This document shows positions 14,399-23,717 of a DNA stretch of 64,000 bases, one piece after another; position 1 is the first letter of the stretch, and each line of letters begins with the position of its first letter. The position numbers and the translations under genes were made by a program. The stretch is taken from the NCBI RefSeq assembly GCF_003710825.1, contig NZ_RHHQ01000005.1, forward strand, positions 1 to 64,000, written 5' to 3'. The notes below the pieces were generated by a model. The model was given only the letters and a program-made list of their open reading frames with translations, was not told the origin of the DNA and made no database searches. The DNA is from Brevibacillus fluminis. Lineage in GTDB: Bacteria > Bacillota > Bacilli > Brevibacillales > Brevibacillaceae.

Positions 14399-15964
14399 TT
14401 ACTTGGCTTTTACATTTACGAAGATCGGGTTGGAGTAGAACCACAGATCGGCATAGTTTCGCTTGTTGATTTCGGTAAAGCGGGTTTCGTTGTCCGCGAT
14501 GTCGGTTTTCAGATCGATCAGCGGCTCGCCTTCGCTTGTCTCCCCGGGAACGTTCAACTCCAAATTGGTGCCGCGCAGTCGGAAATACTGGTTTTTGTTC
14601 ACTTTCGTCGTATACGTGATCACATGGTAACCGTCCCGATCGGTTTTCCAATCTTTGCTCGTGAAGCGCTTCACTACTTTTGTCGTATTGTTGGTGTTTT
14701 TGTTGTAGGCGTCTGTACCAGGCTCGGCTTTACCGGTGACTTCTCCGGCAATCAGGTCGACGTGATCGACGGTGACGGGATCCCCGTTATTGTTCTTTTT
14801 CGGGCTTTTGAACCGGATCGTCATTTGAACGGTCTGTCCTTTTTTCGCTTTCAGCTCTTCGCCCATTTCGGCTTTGCTGCTTCCGGAGGAAACGTGAAAA
14901 TCAAGCGCGTTGATCAAATCGCCGAAAACCGAGAACGATTTACCCGAACGCATGCCGTCAAGGACCGCCTGCATGGTTGAGCCTTTGACCCATGTATAGT
15001 TTTTGGAATACTCACCCGGCCAGTAGCCGCTCGAGTAGAGGCGGTTATCGCTGATTTCGAAATGGGAGTCGGAATTGGCGAACGTCCAGAATTTGCGCCC
15101 CTCGCCCAGAAGAGCATCCCAGGTGCCGCCGACTTTCGCGAGCATGTAATCGGCGCCGCCGTATGTCCGGTTTTCCGGCGTGGTCAAATTCAAGCCGCCG
15201 CGGTCAGGTTCCATTTGGTTACCAGGCATGCCCTCAAAGCCAAATACGACATCGGGAGCGATATTATTGAAGTCGCGGAAATCGGCAATGGTGTACACTT
15301 GTTTGCGCGAAGGATGGTTTAAGATGGCGTAGCTTGTTTTTTTGTAGTTGTTCTCCAGCCAGGCTAGCGCTGTGCGCGCGTCTTTGGATGTCGTATAGGC
15401 TCGTTCATCTTTTGCGTTCCACGCGGCTACTTGCGCTGGATCGAACAGCTTTTCGTCACGATTGGTAAACAAGTATTCGAATTGGTTGGCGGCTTGCAGG
15501 CTGTCCTTTGAGCCTGCCCGTTTCCCCACGATCCCGATTCCGACATGCTCGTAGGTAGGCATGTCCCATTCAAATCCCGAGAATATGATTTTATTGCGGT
15601 AGTTGCCTTCATTTTGTAGCTGTTTGATTTTCGGTGCTTGGTATTGGGCGATTCCTTGCGACAGCGGAATGGGGCCGCCTGGAATGGGATTTCCTTCATC
15701 ATCCCGGCTGGACATGCGCAAATGGTCGGAAAGCGCGATCCAATCCATCCCGTACTTGGTAAACGCATGGTCGAGGACGCTTTGTAACGACTGCTGCGCA
15801 TCGTCGGACTGATAGGTATGGGCGTGATATTCTCCAATCATCCACCGGCCGCGCGACTCGGTATGGCTATTGCCTTCCGAATCTTTCGCCGCCACAGGCA
15901 GACCTTGGGAAAGGACGGTCAGGCTGAGGGCCAAAAACGTAACTGATTTGACTTTGTTGAACAC
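14399..15964 (-). CDS. Exported PHP-domain metallohydrolase (CehA/McbA-like)
   Basis: This 521-residue protein has a signal peptide (FLALSLTVLSQGLPVAA) and a polymerase-and-histidinol-phosphatase metal site: GEYHAHT (HxH), IALSDH, NHPSR and ANSDSH. The C-terminal ~150 residues form a beta domain. Such enzymes hydrolyse phosphate or carbamate esters outside the membrane; the substrate is unknown. GTG 15964 is preferred because GGAGGT lies nine bases before it; the in-frame ATG 16000 would place that ribosome site inside the gene. A divergent MerR gene begins at 16088, but a link is not evident. Confidence 0.84.
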   Translation of the reverse strand: MFNKVKSVTFLALSLTVLSQGLPVAAKDSEGNSHTESRGRWMIGEYHAHTYQSDDAQQSLQSVLDHAFTKYGMDWIALSDHLRMSSRDDEGNPIPGGPIPLSQGIAQYQAPKIKQLQNEGNYRNKIIFSGFEWDMPTYEHVGIGIVGKRAGSKDSLQAANQFEYLFTNRDEKLFDPAQVAAWNAKDERAYTTSKDARTALAWLENNYKKTSYAILNHPSRKQVYTIADFRDFNNIAPDVVFGFEGMPGNQMEPDRGGLNLTTPENRTYGGADYMLAKVGGTWDALLGEGRKFWTFANSDSHFEISDNRLYSSGYWPGEYSKNYTWVKGSTMQAVLDGMRSGKSFSVFGDLINALDFHVSSGSSKAEMGEELKAKKGQTVQMTIRFKSPKKNNNGDPVTVDHVDLIAGEVTGKAEPGTDAYNKNTNNTTKVVKRFTSKDWKTDRDGYHVITYTTKVNKNQYFRLRGTNLELNVPGETSEGEPLIDLKTDIADNETRFTEINKRNYADLWFYSNPIFVNVKAK

Positions 15965-16087
15965 GCTATCGATACCTCCGAAGAATGTGAATTTTGACAT
16001 GCTTTAGCGTACGAGATAAATATAAAGGGAGTATGGGCGGAAGGTATCGTTTTGGTTAATGTGCTCGTGAGGAAGGGGAAACCATGC

Positions 16088-16900
16088 ATGTTTTTGATCG
16101 GAGAAATCGCCAGGCTGTTCCAAATAGATATTCGCACGCTGCGTTATTACGATGAGATCGGCTTGTTCAAACCGGCTCATGTGGATGAGCATTCGGGCTA
16201 CCGGTACTACTCGATTGAGCAATTCGAGCAGCTCAATACGATCTTGTATCTCAAGGCGCTTGCGATTCCGTTGAAGCTTGTGAAGCAGTTTTTGGAAAAC
16301 CGCGACGTTGATCGTATGCTGCATCTCTTGGAGGAGCAGCAGCGAGAAACGGAGAAGCGGATCAACGACTTCAAGCAGATTCAGAAAAAGATCACGAGCC
16401 GTATCGCCCAAATCGCAGATGCGACTAAGGGGCGGGAGCTGGGCAAGATCCGGGAGGTCGAGCTGCCCGAGCGGACAATTGTGCGGTTGAAGCAAAACAT
16501 CCATAAAACGGATAACATCGAAATGTCGATTCGGCTTTTGGAAAACAGCACGAACATGAAGGCGACGATCTTTTTGGGCAAAGTGGGATTGTCGATTTCA
16601 CTTGATAACCTGCGGCATAGGACCTTTGATCAGTACGATTCGCTTTTCGTAATTGTTGAAAATGAAAGCTACCGCATGACGGAAGCAACCGAAAAGATAT
16701 TGCCACAAGGCACTTATGCCACGATCCGGTTTACAGGGACTCATGCCGACGCCGCCCCTTATTATGAGAGGCTGCTGGATTACATGGAAGAAAAAGGATA
16801 TTCCATCACAGATGACGCCATCGAAATTACGCTGATCGATTACGGGCTGACGAACGACCGATCCAAATTCGTGACCGAAATTCAGCTTTTGGCGAAATGA
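16088..16900 (+). CDS. MerR-family regulator with GyrI-like effector domain
   Basis: This 270-residue protein has a MerR winged helix at 1-70 (IGEIARLFQIDIRTLRYYDE, then GYRYYS), a coiled-coil dimer helix at ~75-115 and a C-terminal effector-binding domain ending in EITLIDYGLTNDRSKFVTEIQ, as in BmrR-type regulators of multidrug response. ATG 16088 is chosen because AGGAAGGGG precedes it; an in-frame TTG at 16052 lacks one. No efflux gene is adjacent, so its target is unclear. It may act on the divergent metallohydrolase gene or the downstream membrane-protein gene. Confidence 0.87.
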   Translation: MFLIGEIARLFQIDIRTLRYYDEIGLFKPAHVDEHSGYRYYSIEQFEQLNTILYLKALAIPLKLVKQFLENRDVDRMLHLLEEQQRETEKRINDFKQIQKKITSRIAQIADATKGRELGKIREVELPERTIVRLKQNIHKTDNIEMSIRLLENSTNMKATIFLGKVGLSISLDNLRHRTFDQYDSLFVIVENESYRMTEATEKILPQGTYATIRFTGTHADAAPYYERLLDYMEEKGYSITDDAIEITLIDYGLTNDRSKFVTEIQLLAK

Positions 16901-16908
16901 CGGATTGA

Positions 16909-16932
16909 CCCTCCAGCTGCTGGAGGGTTTAT
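16909..16932 (+). terminator. Short terminator after the MerR gene
   Basis: CCCTCCAGC (16909-16917) and GCTGGAGGG (16919-16927) pair around a single base, so the real loop is smaller; a T-rich tail follows. Confidence 0.65.
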
Positions 16933-16966
16933 TCTTTCTCCAATACTTGTGTAGGAGGGAGTCGTC

Positions 16967-17650
16967 GTGATCGGGACGATTGTGAATGCTGGTTTGATCG
17001 TGGTCGGAAGTGTAATTGGCAGTGTCGTTAAAAAGGGGATGAAGGAATCGTATCAGGATATCCTGATGCAGGCGATGGGACTGGCCGTCACAGCACTGGG
17101 CATCTATTCGCTTGCGAAGCACATGCCGAACAGCCAGTATCCGGTATTGTTCATCGTGAGCCTCGCGCTAGGTGGAATCATCGGCGAGAAGCTCAACATG
17201 GAAGAACGGTTCAAAACGGTTGTTTCCCGGTTTTCAAAAGGGAATCTGGCAGAGGGGTTATCAACGGCGGTGCTATTGTTTTGTATCGGCACACTGTCCA
17301 TTGTTGGACCCATTGAAAGCGCACTGAATGGCAATCAAACGTATTTGTTCACCAATGCAATCCTGGATTTGGTCACCTCCATTGTGCTGGCGGCAACGTT
17401 CGGCATCGGGATCGCCCTTTCCGCAATCGTCCTGTTTTGCTGGCAAGGATTTTTTTATGTGGCGGCCGGGGCAATTGCTGGCTGGATTACGCCAGCTCTC
17501 TTGACCGAAATTTCGATTGTCGGCGCAGCCTTGATCCTCAGCTCGGGATTGAGCATTCTCGGGATCAAAAAGTTCAAAACGATGAACCTGATTCCAGCGC
17601 TGCTTGTACCGGCACTCTTCATAGCGGTGAAGAGCATGATCGGAATGTGA
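16967..17650 (+). CDS. DUF554 family membrane protein
   Basis: This 227-residue protein has about seven hydrophobic segments and starts MIGTIVNAGLIVVGSVIGS, the usual DUF554 (YdfK-like) beginning. GLGL-type glycine spacing and LGGIIGEKLNMEERF after the second helix fit the family. It probably sits in the cytoplasmic membrane as a transporter, but no substrate is known. The GTG start at 16967 has TAGGAGGGAG before it. It is monocistronic between two stem-loops. Confidence 0.88.
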   Translation: MIGTIVNAGLIVVGSVIGSVVKKGMKESYQDILMQAMGLAVTALGIYSLAKHMPNSQYPVLFIVSLALGGIIGEKLNMEERFKTVVSRFSKGNLAEGLSTAVLLFCIGTLSIVGPIESALNGNQTYLFTNAILDLVTSIVLAATFGIGIALSAIVLFCWQGFFYVAAGAIAGWITPALLTEISIVGAALILSSGLSILGIKKFKTMNLIPALLVPALFIAVKSMIGM

Positions 17651-17657
17651 AAAAACG

Positions 17658-17694
17658 AAACCCTCCTTTGGAACGATTCCGAAAGAGGGTTTTT
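17658..17694. terminator. Bidirectional terminator between convergent genes
   Basis: AAACCCTC (17658-17665) and GAGGGTTT (17685-17692) pair, with inner GGAA/TTCC. T runs occur on both strands, serving the DUF554 gene and the Lrp/AsnC gene. Confidence 0.82.
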
Positions 17695-17697
17695 GCC

Positions 17698-18132
17698 CTA
17701 CAGCACGATTCTGTTTTCAAAGATGTTTTTCAGTGAAATGTGAGACTTGGAAGGGCCGAGCTGGACCAGTGCATCCTGGAATTCGGCAAGCTCTTCGACA
17801 GTGGCTGTTTGGACTTTGATCAAATAATTGTATTCTCCACTGATCCGAAACAGATCGGTCACTTCCTTGGCACCTTTGCAAAATTCAACGAACCGTTCGC
17901 ATTGCTCCGTTTTTACCAGAATGAAAGTCGTTGTTCCTCTGTTCAATTCACGTAAATTTAGCGCCGTACCGTATTCCGCAATGATGTTCTTTTCTTCCAG
18001 TTTGATGATCCGTTCTTTCACGGAGGGCTGTGACATGGAGATTTCCTTGCTAATTTGGGAAATGGGCATGCGGGCATTGTGCTGGAGCAGCAGCAAGATT
18101 TTTTTATCGATGTCATCGAGTGGATCACTCAT
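17698..18132 (-). CDS. Lrp/AsnC-family transcriptional regulator
   Basis: This 144-residue protein has an AsnC-type helix-turn-helix (residues 5-55: IDKKILLLLQHNARMPISQI, MSQPSVKERIIKLEE) and a C-terminal ligand-binding alpha-beta (RAM) domain with ISGEYNYLIKVQT. ATG 18132 follows AAGGAGGGTG; frames extending upstream lack a ribosome site. The family senses amino acids and forms dimers or octamers. The divergent VOC gene at 18294 may be its target, as 161 bases separate the two starts. Confidence 0.9.
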   Translation of the reverse strand: MSDPLDDIDKKILLLLQHNARMPISQISKEISMSQPSVKERIIKLEEKNIIAEYGTALNLRELNRGTTTFILVKTEQCERFVEFCKGAKEVTDLFRISGEYNYLIKVQTATVEELAEFQDALVQLGPSKSHISLKNIFENRIVL

Positions 18133-18293
18133 CGGGGCACCCTCCTTTTTGGCGGCTTTACTATCGAAGGCAGTTGGCCTCGGAAAACTTAGTTTCCTTA
18201 ACCACATTACCATAAAGTCCTTATGTATTGCATGTGAATACAAGGTGTATCTGACTATAATGAAAGCAGCTAACCGATGAGGAGAGATGTGTG

Positions 18294-18749
18294 ATGAGTG
18301 TAAAAGGCCTTGCCCATGTGGCCATCCAGGCGAAAGATTATCAGGCGACCATAGCGTTTTATACGCAAGTTCTCGGATTTACCGTCGGCCATCATTGGAG
18401 CTTGCCGTCTTTTCAGATTAAGGATGCCTCCATGCTCGTTTCGCTGGACAAACGAACCTGCATCGAGGTCTTTGATGACCAAGCTCTGATTCCCGCACAA
18501 GGAAAAAAAGCTTTGTCCGAAAGGGAGGTCGCTCACGGAGCGCTGCTTCATTTTGCCTTTTATGTCGATGATGTAGACGGCATGTATCAAAAATCGCTGG
18601 CGCACGGGGCGAGGGCTTGCGTGGAGCCGAACCAGCTGTCGCTCGGCGAACCGCCACTGGTTGTAAGCAATGCGCTGGTTTACAGTCCGAACGGAGAAGT
18701 AATTGAATTTCTTGAAGACGTTGATTTTGATCGGTCATCCATCCGATAG
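18294..18749 (+). CDS. VOC-superfamily (glyoxalase-like) protein
   Basis: This 151-residue protein has two beta-alpha-beta-beta-beta modules. His9 (GLAHVAIQAKDY), a central FAFYVDDV and Glu145-like VIEFLEDV fit metal-ligand positions of the vicinal oxygen chelate fold. Candidates are an isomerase, dioxygenase or lactoylglutathione-lyase-like enzyme; the substrate cannot be told from sequence. ATG 18294 is preferred over GTG 18291 because of spacing from GAGGAGAG. Confidence 0.84.
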   Translation: MSVKGLAHVAIQAKDYQATIAFYTQVLGFTVGHHWSLPSFQIKDASMLVSLDKRTCIEVFDDQALIPAQGKKALSEREVAHGALLHFAFYVDDVDGMYQKSLAHGARACVEPNQLSLGEPPLVVSNALVYSPNGEVIEFLEDVDFDRSSIR

Positions 18750-18837
18750 ATAAATTGGAATATTATGTTACCTTGTCCAGCCCTCAACCGTCTTACGTTT
18801 TGATGCGTTACTGAGAAGAAGTTGTGGGAGGGACAAA

Positions 18838-20535
18838 ATGAAACGAATCAGCCAAACCGTTCTGACGCTTACGGCGGCGTGCGTGCTGACCTCATCGCCT
18901 GCGTGGGCAGCCCAGCCGGAGCCGCCGGCGCCGATCAAAAAAGTGAAGCAGGATCAGGGCCATGAATTTTCCCAGGAGCTGCAGAAGTCACTCGACCGCC
19001 TTGCATCAGCCGTTCCGGTGTTAAAGGACCTGCGTATCGAGGATAAACGCTATGAGGAAAACGATCGGTACCGCTACCCGTTCCCAATCTGGGAAGTGAC
19101 GTTGACCAGCGAGCCGGAAGCTCGCGGCAGCAAAGAGCGGGGGGCGGACGTTTCCGCTCGCGTCGAGCTGGATGCACAAACCGGCCGCGTCCTTTACTTC
19201 GATATCCGCCATCCGGATTGGGCTTCCGCCGAGTATCCCGATGAACAGATTGCCCGGGCAGCCGCGGATGGATTTCTCCAGTCATTTTTTGGTGCAGAGG
19301 CAAAGCAATGGAAGGCAACAGAGTCGCTTGGCAGAGGTAAAGCGGGAATGGGCGATGAAAAAGGCAACAAGCTCGAATGGGCGCGTTCTACCGTTCACTA
19401 TCAAATGCTCATCAATGAAATTCCGCTGATCGGTGATTCGCTCTCTGTTTCTGTGGATGCAGCAGGGCACATCATTCGATACGAGGCTTTTTCCGTTGTT
19501 GATCAGGCCCAAGTAAAGTGGCCGGACCCGCAAAAAGTGATCGCAAAAGGGGAAGCGGCGAAACGGTTGCAGGACAAGCTGCAAACGGCGCTGATGTACT
19601 CGCTCGATTATCCGATCGCCAAAGAGCAGGATGGGAAGCCGACGGAACGAAAGCCGCTGTTGGTCTATGTCGCCAACCCCGATCTCTGGATCGATGCACT
19701 TACGGGCGAAGCGGTCGGAGACGAACAGGCCGCCCCAGAGGAAACCATCCCTGTAAAAGGAAAAGGGAAGGGAACGAACGTCAAAATCAGCTCACGGCAA
19801 GAGGCGGAAATCTGGATCAAGTCGCAGTTTGGCATCGATGTCAGCAAGGCGTCATTCGAATACGACGATCACAAGGAAAACATCAGTGAAGGATTGCAAC
19901 AAATCAAATCGTACCACTGGTCCAACGAGTCGACGGAAGGAAAGCGGGCCTATTCGATGGTAAGCCTAATTACCGATGCGAAAAGCGATCGTCTGATCGA
20001 TTTCAATCTCAATGTGCCGGACGAATCGGCTGCAACTAAAAGCATCGACGTGGCCGAAGCGAAGAAGAAAGCGATCGAGACGCTGCTGCCTTATCTCGAC
20101 CCTGCGCTGGAGGAGCTCAAGCTGGTCATGGAGCCTGCGGATAAATGGATCCCGGAGTGGGTTGACAAAAGCAAGCTGAAACAAGAGGAGCAGCGTGAGT
20201 ATTCCTTTTGGTTCCATGCCAAACGCAACGGTGTCGACGTGCCGGATGAATCCTATCAAGTCGGCGTAGACAAGCGGACGGGCGCCATCGTCGAGCTCTA
20301 CCTCCATCCGTTAAACGGTGGTGTAGCGCTGCCCGATGCAACCAAAATCATCAGCGCTGCCGAGGCGAAGGAACATTTCAAGAAAGATTTGGATGTGCAG
20401 CTCGTGTATTACTGGGAGCAATACGATGGCCAACGGGCACCCGCACCGCAGTTGATTTATCAGCAAAAGTGGAAAACGGATTTTTATTTTATCGACGCCA
20501 CCACTGGCAAGCCAGTACAAGTGACACAACCATAG
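18838..20535 (+). CDS. Exported YcdB/YcdC-repeat protein
   Basis: This 565-residue protein has a signal peptide (LTLTAACVLTSSPAWAA). Several PepSY-like alpha-beta units follow; GRVLYFDIRHPDW, GHIIRYEAFSVVD, DRLIDFNLNVPDE and GAIVELYLHPLN mark the strand ends of successive repeats. The layout matches YcdB/YcdC-type exported proteins of Bacillales, whose function is not known; PepSY modules may inhibit proteases. GGGAGG precedes ATG 18838. It is monocistronic with its own terminator. Confidence 0.8.
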   Translation: MKRISQTVLTLTAACVLTSSPAWAAQPEPPAPIKKVKQDQGHEFSQELQKSLDRLASAVPVLKDLRIEDKRYEENDRYRYPFPIWEVTLTSEPEARGSKERGADVSARVELDAQTGRVLYFDIRHPDWASAEYPDEQIARAAADGFLQSFFGAEAKQWKATESLGRGKAGMGDEKGNKLEWARSTVHYQMLINEIPLIGDSLSVSVDAAGHIIRYEAFSVVDQAQVKWPDPQKVIAKGEAAKRLQDKLQTALMYSLDYPIAKEQDGKPTERKPLLVYVANPDLWIDALTGEAVGDEQAAPEETIPVKGKGKGTNVKISSRQEAEIWIKSQFGIDVSKASFEYDDHKENISEGLQQIKSYHWSNESTEGKRAYSMVSLITDAKSDRLIDFNLNVPDESAATKSIDVAEAKKKAIETLLPYLDPALEELKLVMEPADKWIPEWVDKSKLKQEEQREYSFWFHAKRNGVDVPDESYQVGVDKRTGAIVELYLHPLNGGVALPDATKIISAAEAKEHFKKDLDVQLVYYWEQYDGQRAPAPQLIYQQKWKTDFYFIDATTGKPVQVTQP

Positions 20536-20552
20536 GATCGACGTCCAGAGCG

Positions 20553-20590
20553 AAAAGACGATTTGCCCGAGCGGCAGGTCGTCTTTTTCT
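20553..20590 (+). terminator. Terminator after the YcdB-like gene
   Basis: AAAAGACGA (20553-20561) and TCGTCTTTTT (20579-20588) flank a GC-rich loop that can itself pair. Confidence 0.82.
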
Positions 20591-20598
20591 TTTGAACG

Positions 20599-20634
20599 AA
20601 AAAAGGCCGACATCTGTCGACCTTTCGTTTTTTT
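20599..20634 (-). terminator. Terminator for the nitroreductase gene
   Basis: AAAGG-CGACA and TGTCG-CCTTT (20602-20625) pair with one mismatch; T runs occur on both sides, so it can act on both strands. Read on the minus strand it ends the nitroreductase transcript; it overlaps that gene's stop. Confidence 0.7.
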
Positions 20635-21235
20635 AGTGGAACACCTTGAATCGCTCGTCGAACGGCATGAATTCCTTTTCGCCCGGTGTGGCTGTCGGTT
20701 TACCGAAAGGCATTTGCGCAATCAGCTTCCACTCAGCGGGGAGGTTCCATGTCTTACGTACCTCGTCGTCAATCAGTGGATTGTAGTGCTGCAGAGATGC
20801 GCCCAATCCTTCCGCCTCAAGCGATGTCCAGATGACAAACTGGAGCATCCCTGACGATTGCTGCGACCAAGTCGGGAAGTTGTCCGCATAGGAGGCGAAC
20901 TTCTCCTGCAGCCCTTTGATCACGGTCTGGTCTTCAAAATAGAGGACGGTGCCATAGCCGTTGCGGAATTGGGAATTGATCTTTTCCTCCGTCTTGGCGA
21001 ATTGATCGGCCGAAACCATTTTCCGCAATGTTTCTTTCGTAATATCCCAGACTTTATCATGCTGGTCGCCAAGCAGAAGCACCACTCTCGCGCTTTGTGA
21101 GTTGAAGGCGGAGGGTGTATAAGCCACGGCATCCGCGACAACCTGTTTGATGCGCTCGTCTGAGATAGGGGAGCTTTTGCTGATTCCGTAATAGGTTCGG
21201 CGCTCTTTTACTGCTGTGTAGAAGTCTTTTGACAA
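20633..21235 (-). CDS. Nitroreductase-family flavoprotein
   Basis: This 200-residue protein is an FMN-dependent nitroreductase of the YdgI/HBN1 (oxidoreductase-like) branch: RRTYYGISKSSPIS binds FMN phosphate, SAFNSQSARVVLL is the typical second motif, and GLGASLQHYNPLID lies near the flavin. NAD(P)H is the likely donor; substrates could be nitroaromatics or quinones. The start is TTG 21235 with AAGGAGAG six bases upstream. It is monocistronic. Confidence 0.9.
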   Translation of the reverse strand: MSKDFYTAVKERRTYYGISKSSPISDERIKQVVADAVAYTPSAFNSQSARVVLLLGDQHDKVWDITKETLRKMVSADQFAKTEEKINSQFRNGYGTVLYFEDQTVIKGLQEKFASYADNFPTWSQQSSGMLQFVIWTSLEAEGLGASLQHYNPLIDDEVRKTWNLPAEWKLIAQMPFGKPTATPGEKEFMPFDERFKVFH

Positions 21236-21322
21236 ATCGATCTCTCCTTAGCTGGGCCGTTTGGCAAAGTGTGGTACCGTGACCGGTGCAAACACACTCA
21301 TTTTGTACCAAGCGAAAGGTTT

Positions 21323-23065
21323 TTACTCGCTGCGCGTAAGCTGACGATTGTGCGAATTGGGCACACAGAGAGCAGCGCATTCACGAAACGCAAAATGCTT
21401 GCAGCCGATGCATTTTTGTTGATCGAGCAGTGCCAGTGCGCTGGACAGCGCCTCACCGGTATGCGCAAAAAAACGTTCCTCGCCGATTTTGCACGCCAGT
21501 CCTGTCCGTTTCATCATGTCCCGTGGCTGCGGCTGTAGACCGGAAATAAGTACGATTCCGCCACGGCGCTGGAAATCGTTGACGACGCTTAAAAGATTGG
21601 CGGCGCCGGTCGTGTCCATGAAGGGCACCTTCCCCATCCGCAGGAGCAAAATGCCGGGATGCTGATGGAGCGTATCCAAAATCCGCTGCTCAAAGATGGA
21701 TGCCGCCCCGAAAAACAAGGCTCCTTCCACCGTAAAGACGGCGATCTGCGGGCAATCGTGGCCGTCGCGGACCATATGGGGAAGCATTTTTTCATGGGTG
21801 ACCGTAGGGTCGGGCAGAACCTTCGCCACGGTCAACAGATCGCTCATCCGTTTGACGAACAAGATGACGGCAAGTACCATCCCAACCTCCACGGCTGTGG
21901 TCAAGTCAGTTAAAACCGTTAGCGAGAACGTGAGTAAAAGCACCCCTGAGTCGCTCGTCCGCGTTTTCAGCACATGGGCGAATTCCTTGCGCTCGCTCAT
22001 GTTCCAGGCGACTACCATTAAAATCGGCGCCATGCTGGCCAGCGGGATCGCTGAGGCGAGCGGGGCGCAAAGTAGGAGGACGAAAAGGACGACCAGACTG
22101 TGGACCATGCCGGACACAGGGCTCGCAGCTCCCGTCTTGATGTTGGTGGCTGTGCGGGCGATAGCACCTGTGGCGGGGATGCCGCCGAACAGCGGGGCAA
22201 CGATATTGGCGATGCCTTGCCCGATGAGCTCGCGATTGCTATGGTGCCGCGTTCCGGTCATACCATCGGCGACGACAGCGGAGAGCAGCGATTCGATCCC
22301 GCCCAAGAGCGCGATGACAATCGCCGGATGGATCATCAACTTGATTTGTTCGAATGTGACGGAAGGGAAGTGGAAAGCGGGCAAAGAGCTGGAGATCGCT
22401 CCATAGGTTGAGCCGATCGTAGCCACTTTTCCGTCAAAAAACCAGGCGGCGATCAAGCTGGACAGCACCAGGCCGACCAAGGAGCCAGGAACCTTCGGCA
22501 TGTATTTGGGCGTAAGCAGAATCGCGGCCAGGCAAATGAGAGCTGTCGCGACGCTGTACGGATTCGTTGCAGCAAGATGGGTGCCGATCTCGCCCATGTT
22601 GGAGAGAAAGTCCTCATGCTTTGGCAAGTGTGACAGTCCCAAAAAGTTGGCGATTTGCCCGGTGAAGATAATAACGGCAATACCTGCGGTGAAGCCGATC
22701 GTGACAGGGCGAGGAATGAATTTGATGAGGGCTCCGAGCCGAAACACTCCCATCAGCACCAACAGTACTCCGGCCAAGAGACCGGCAACCAGCAGGTTTT
22801 CATAGCCGTATTGCGCCACGATAGCGAACAGGATTGGAACGAAGGCACCGGTCGGGCCGCCAATTTGGAACCGCGAGCCGCCAAAGAGCGAAATCAGAAA
22901 GCCGGCGACGATGGTCGTGTAGATGCCGTACTGCGGACTGACGCCAGAGGCAATGGCAAAAGCCATTCCCAAAGGAATGGCAATAACTCCGACAATCAAT
23001 CCAGATGTGAGATCACGGCGAAAAAAAGCAGCGTTGTATCCAGCGAATCGTTCCCACAGCTTCAT
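21323..23065 (-). CDS. SulP-family anion transporter with STAS domain
   Basis: This 580-residue protein has ten or more membrane segments (residues ~20-420), the SulP start (RDLTSGLIVGVIAIPLGMAF) and a C-terminal STAS domain (~440-550, FMDTTGAANL). SulP carriers move sulfate, bicarbonate or other anions. The C-terminal tail has four Cys (KCIGCKHFAFRECAALC), unusual for the family and possibly a metal or redox site. ATG 23065 is the true start (AAGGGTTAG before it). A 20-bp operator shared with the region upstream of the ArsR gene lies at 23089-23108, so control by that repressor is likely. Confidence 0.92.
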   Translation of the reverse strand: MKLWERFAGYNAAFFRRDLTSGLIVGVIAIPLGMAFAIASGVSPQYGIYTTIVAGFLISLFGGSRFQIGGPTGAFVPILFAIVAQYGYENLLVAGLLAGVLLVLMGVFRLGALIKFIPRPVTIGFTAGIAVIIFTGQIANFLGLSHLPKHEDFLSNMGEIGTHLAATNPYSVATALICLAAILLTPKYMPKVPGSLVGLVLSSLIAAWFFDGKVATIGSTYGAISSSLPAFHFPSVTFEQIKLMIHPAIVIALLGGIESLLSAVVADGMTGTRHHSNRELIGQGIANIVAPLFGGIPATGAIARTATNIKTGAASPVSGMVHSLVVLFVLLLCAPLASAIPLASMAPILMVVAWNMSERKEFAHVLKTRTSDSGVLLLTFSLTVLTDLTTAVEVGMVLAVILFVKRMSDLLTVAKVLPDPTVTHEKMLPHMVRDGHDCPQIAVFTVEGALFFGAASIFEQRILDTLHQHPGILLLRMGKVPFMDTTGAANLLSVVNDFQRRGGIVLISGLQPQPRDMMKRTGLACKIGEERFFAHTGEALSSALALLDQQKCIGCKHFAFRECAALCVPNSHNRQLTRSE

Positions 23066-23088
23066 TTCTAACCCTTCTTTTTCTTTGT

Positions 23089-23108
23089 ATATTTGATTAT
23101 TTGAATAT
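23089..23108. promoter_or_regulatory. Operator upstream of the SulP gene
   Basis: ATATTTGATTATTTGAATAT lies 24 bases before the SulP start. Its exact reverse complement occurs at 23718-23737, upstream of the Cys-rich gene. The ends (ATATT/AATAT) are symmetrical. It is a likely binding site for the ArsR-family protein encoded between them. Confidence 0.72.
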
Positions 23109-23230
23109 ATAGGGAATATACATCCGCTACTTCTGTCTGTCAATGAACAATTATAGGTGCTTGGACTGTAGCAACACCGCGCAAACAAAAAAAGAGGACG
23201 TTTTCAGTGTGAAAGGTCCTGTGGTGTGTA

Positions 23231-23264
23231 GATAGGAATTGCTTTGAATTCCTATCCGTTTTTC
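23231..23264. terminator. Stem-loop between the ArsR and SulP genes
   Basis: GATAGGAATT (23231-23240) and AATTCCTATC (23247-23256) pair perfectly. The T run follows on the plus strand, although both flanking genes are on the minus strand. So it is either a weak terminator for the ArsR gene or an mRNA-processing structure. Confidence 0.5.
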
Positions 23265-23284
23265 GTGTTGTAGGCTGGTATGAT

Positions 23285-23617
23285 TCAATCGCGTTCGTTA
23301 CGGATATTTTCCAAAAGGGAGATGGCGTCTACCAAGTGGTTGTCAAAAATCTGTTTCGCCACGCCGAGCAGGTCTTTGATCAGGGGATCGCGGAGGGAGT
23401 AGATGACGGAAGTGCCTTCCTTTGTTCCGTTCACCACGTTTTTGTTGCGGAGGACGGCTAACTGTTGGGAGACGGCAGAGCCCTCGGTACCCAAAATCGC
23501 CTGCAGCTCATTCACGTTCCGGTCGCCTTCGGACAATACTTCAAGGATCCGAATCCGCATGGGATGAGCTAATGCTTTGAAAAATTCAGCCTTAAACTGT
23601 TGGATTTCACGATTCAT
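23285..23617 (-). CDS. ArsR-family repressor of the SulP region
   Basis: This 110-residue winged-helix protein has recognition helix SAVSQQLAVLRNKN and wing TSVIYSLRDP. It has no Cys, so it is not a thiol-based arsenic or cadmium sensor like the two repressors at 1.6-3.8 kb. Its ligand may be metal bound by Asp/His (ALAHPMR, FDNHLVDAI) or none. AAGGGG precedes ATG 23617. Its place between two copies of a 20-bp operator makes it the likely regulator of the SulP gene and the Cys-rich gene at 23772. Confidence 0.88.
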   Translation of the reverse strand: MNREIQQFKAEFFKALAHPMRIRILEVLSEGDRNVNELQAILGTEGSAVSQQLAVLRNKNVVNGTKEGTSVIYSLRDPLIKDLLGVAKQIFDNHLVDAISLLENIRNERD

Positions 23618-23717
23618 TTATCTAATCCCCTTAAAATATGAAGATTTGACTATACAAATAGGATACCACATGGGGGAGGTGAGTTGTAAAATAGTCTGAA
23701 GTTGTTATTCTATTATT

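Noticed and set aside
14318..14980. 220-residue open frame on the plus strand
   Set aside because: Antisense to the metallohydrolase gene, whose PHP motifs are intact, and it crosses that gene's terminator.
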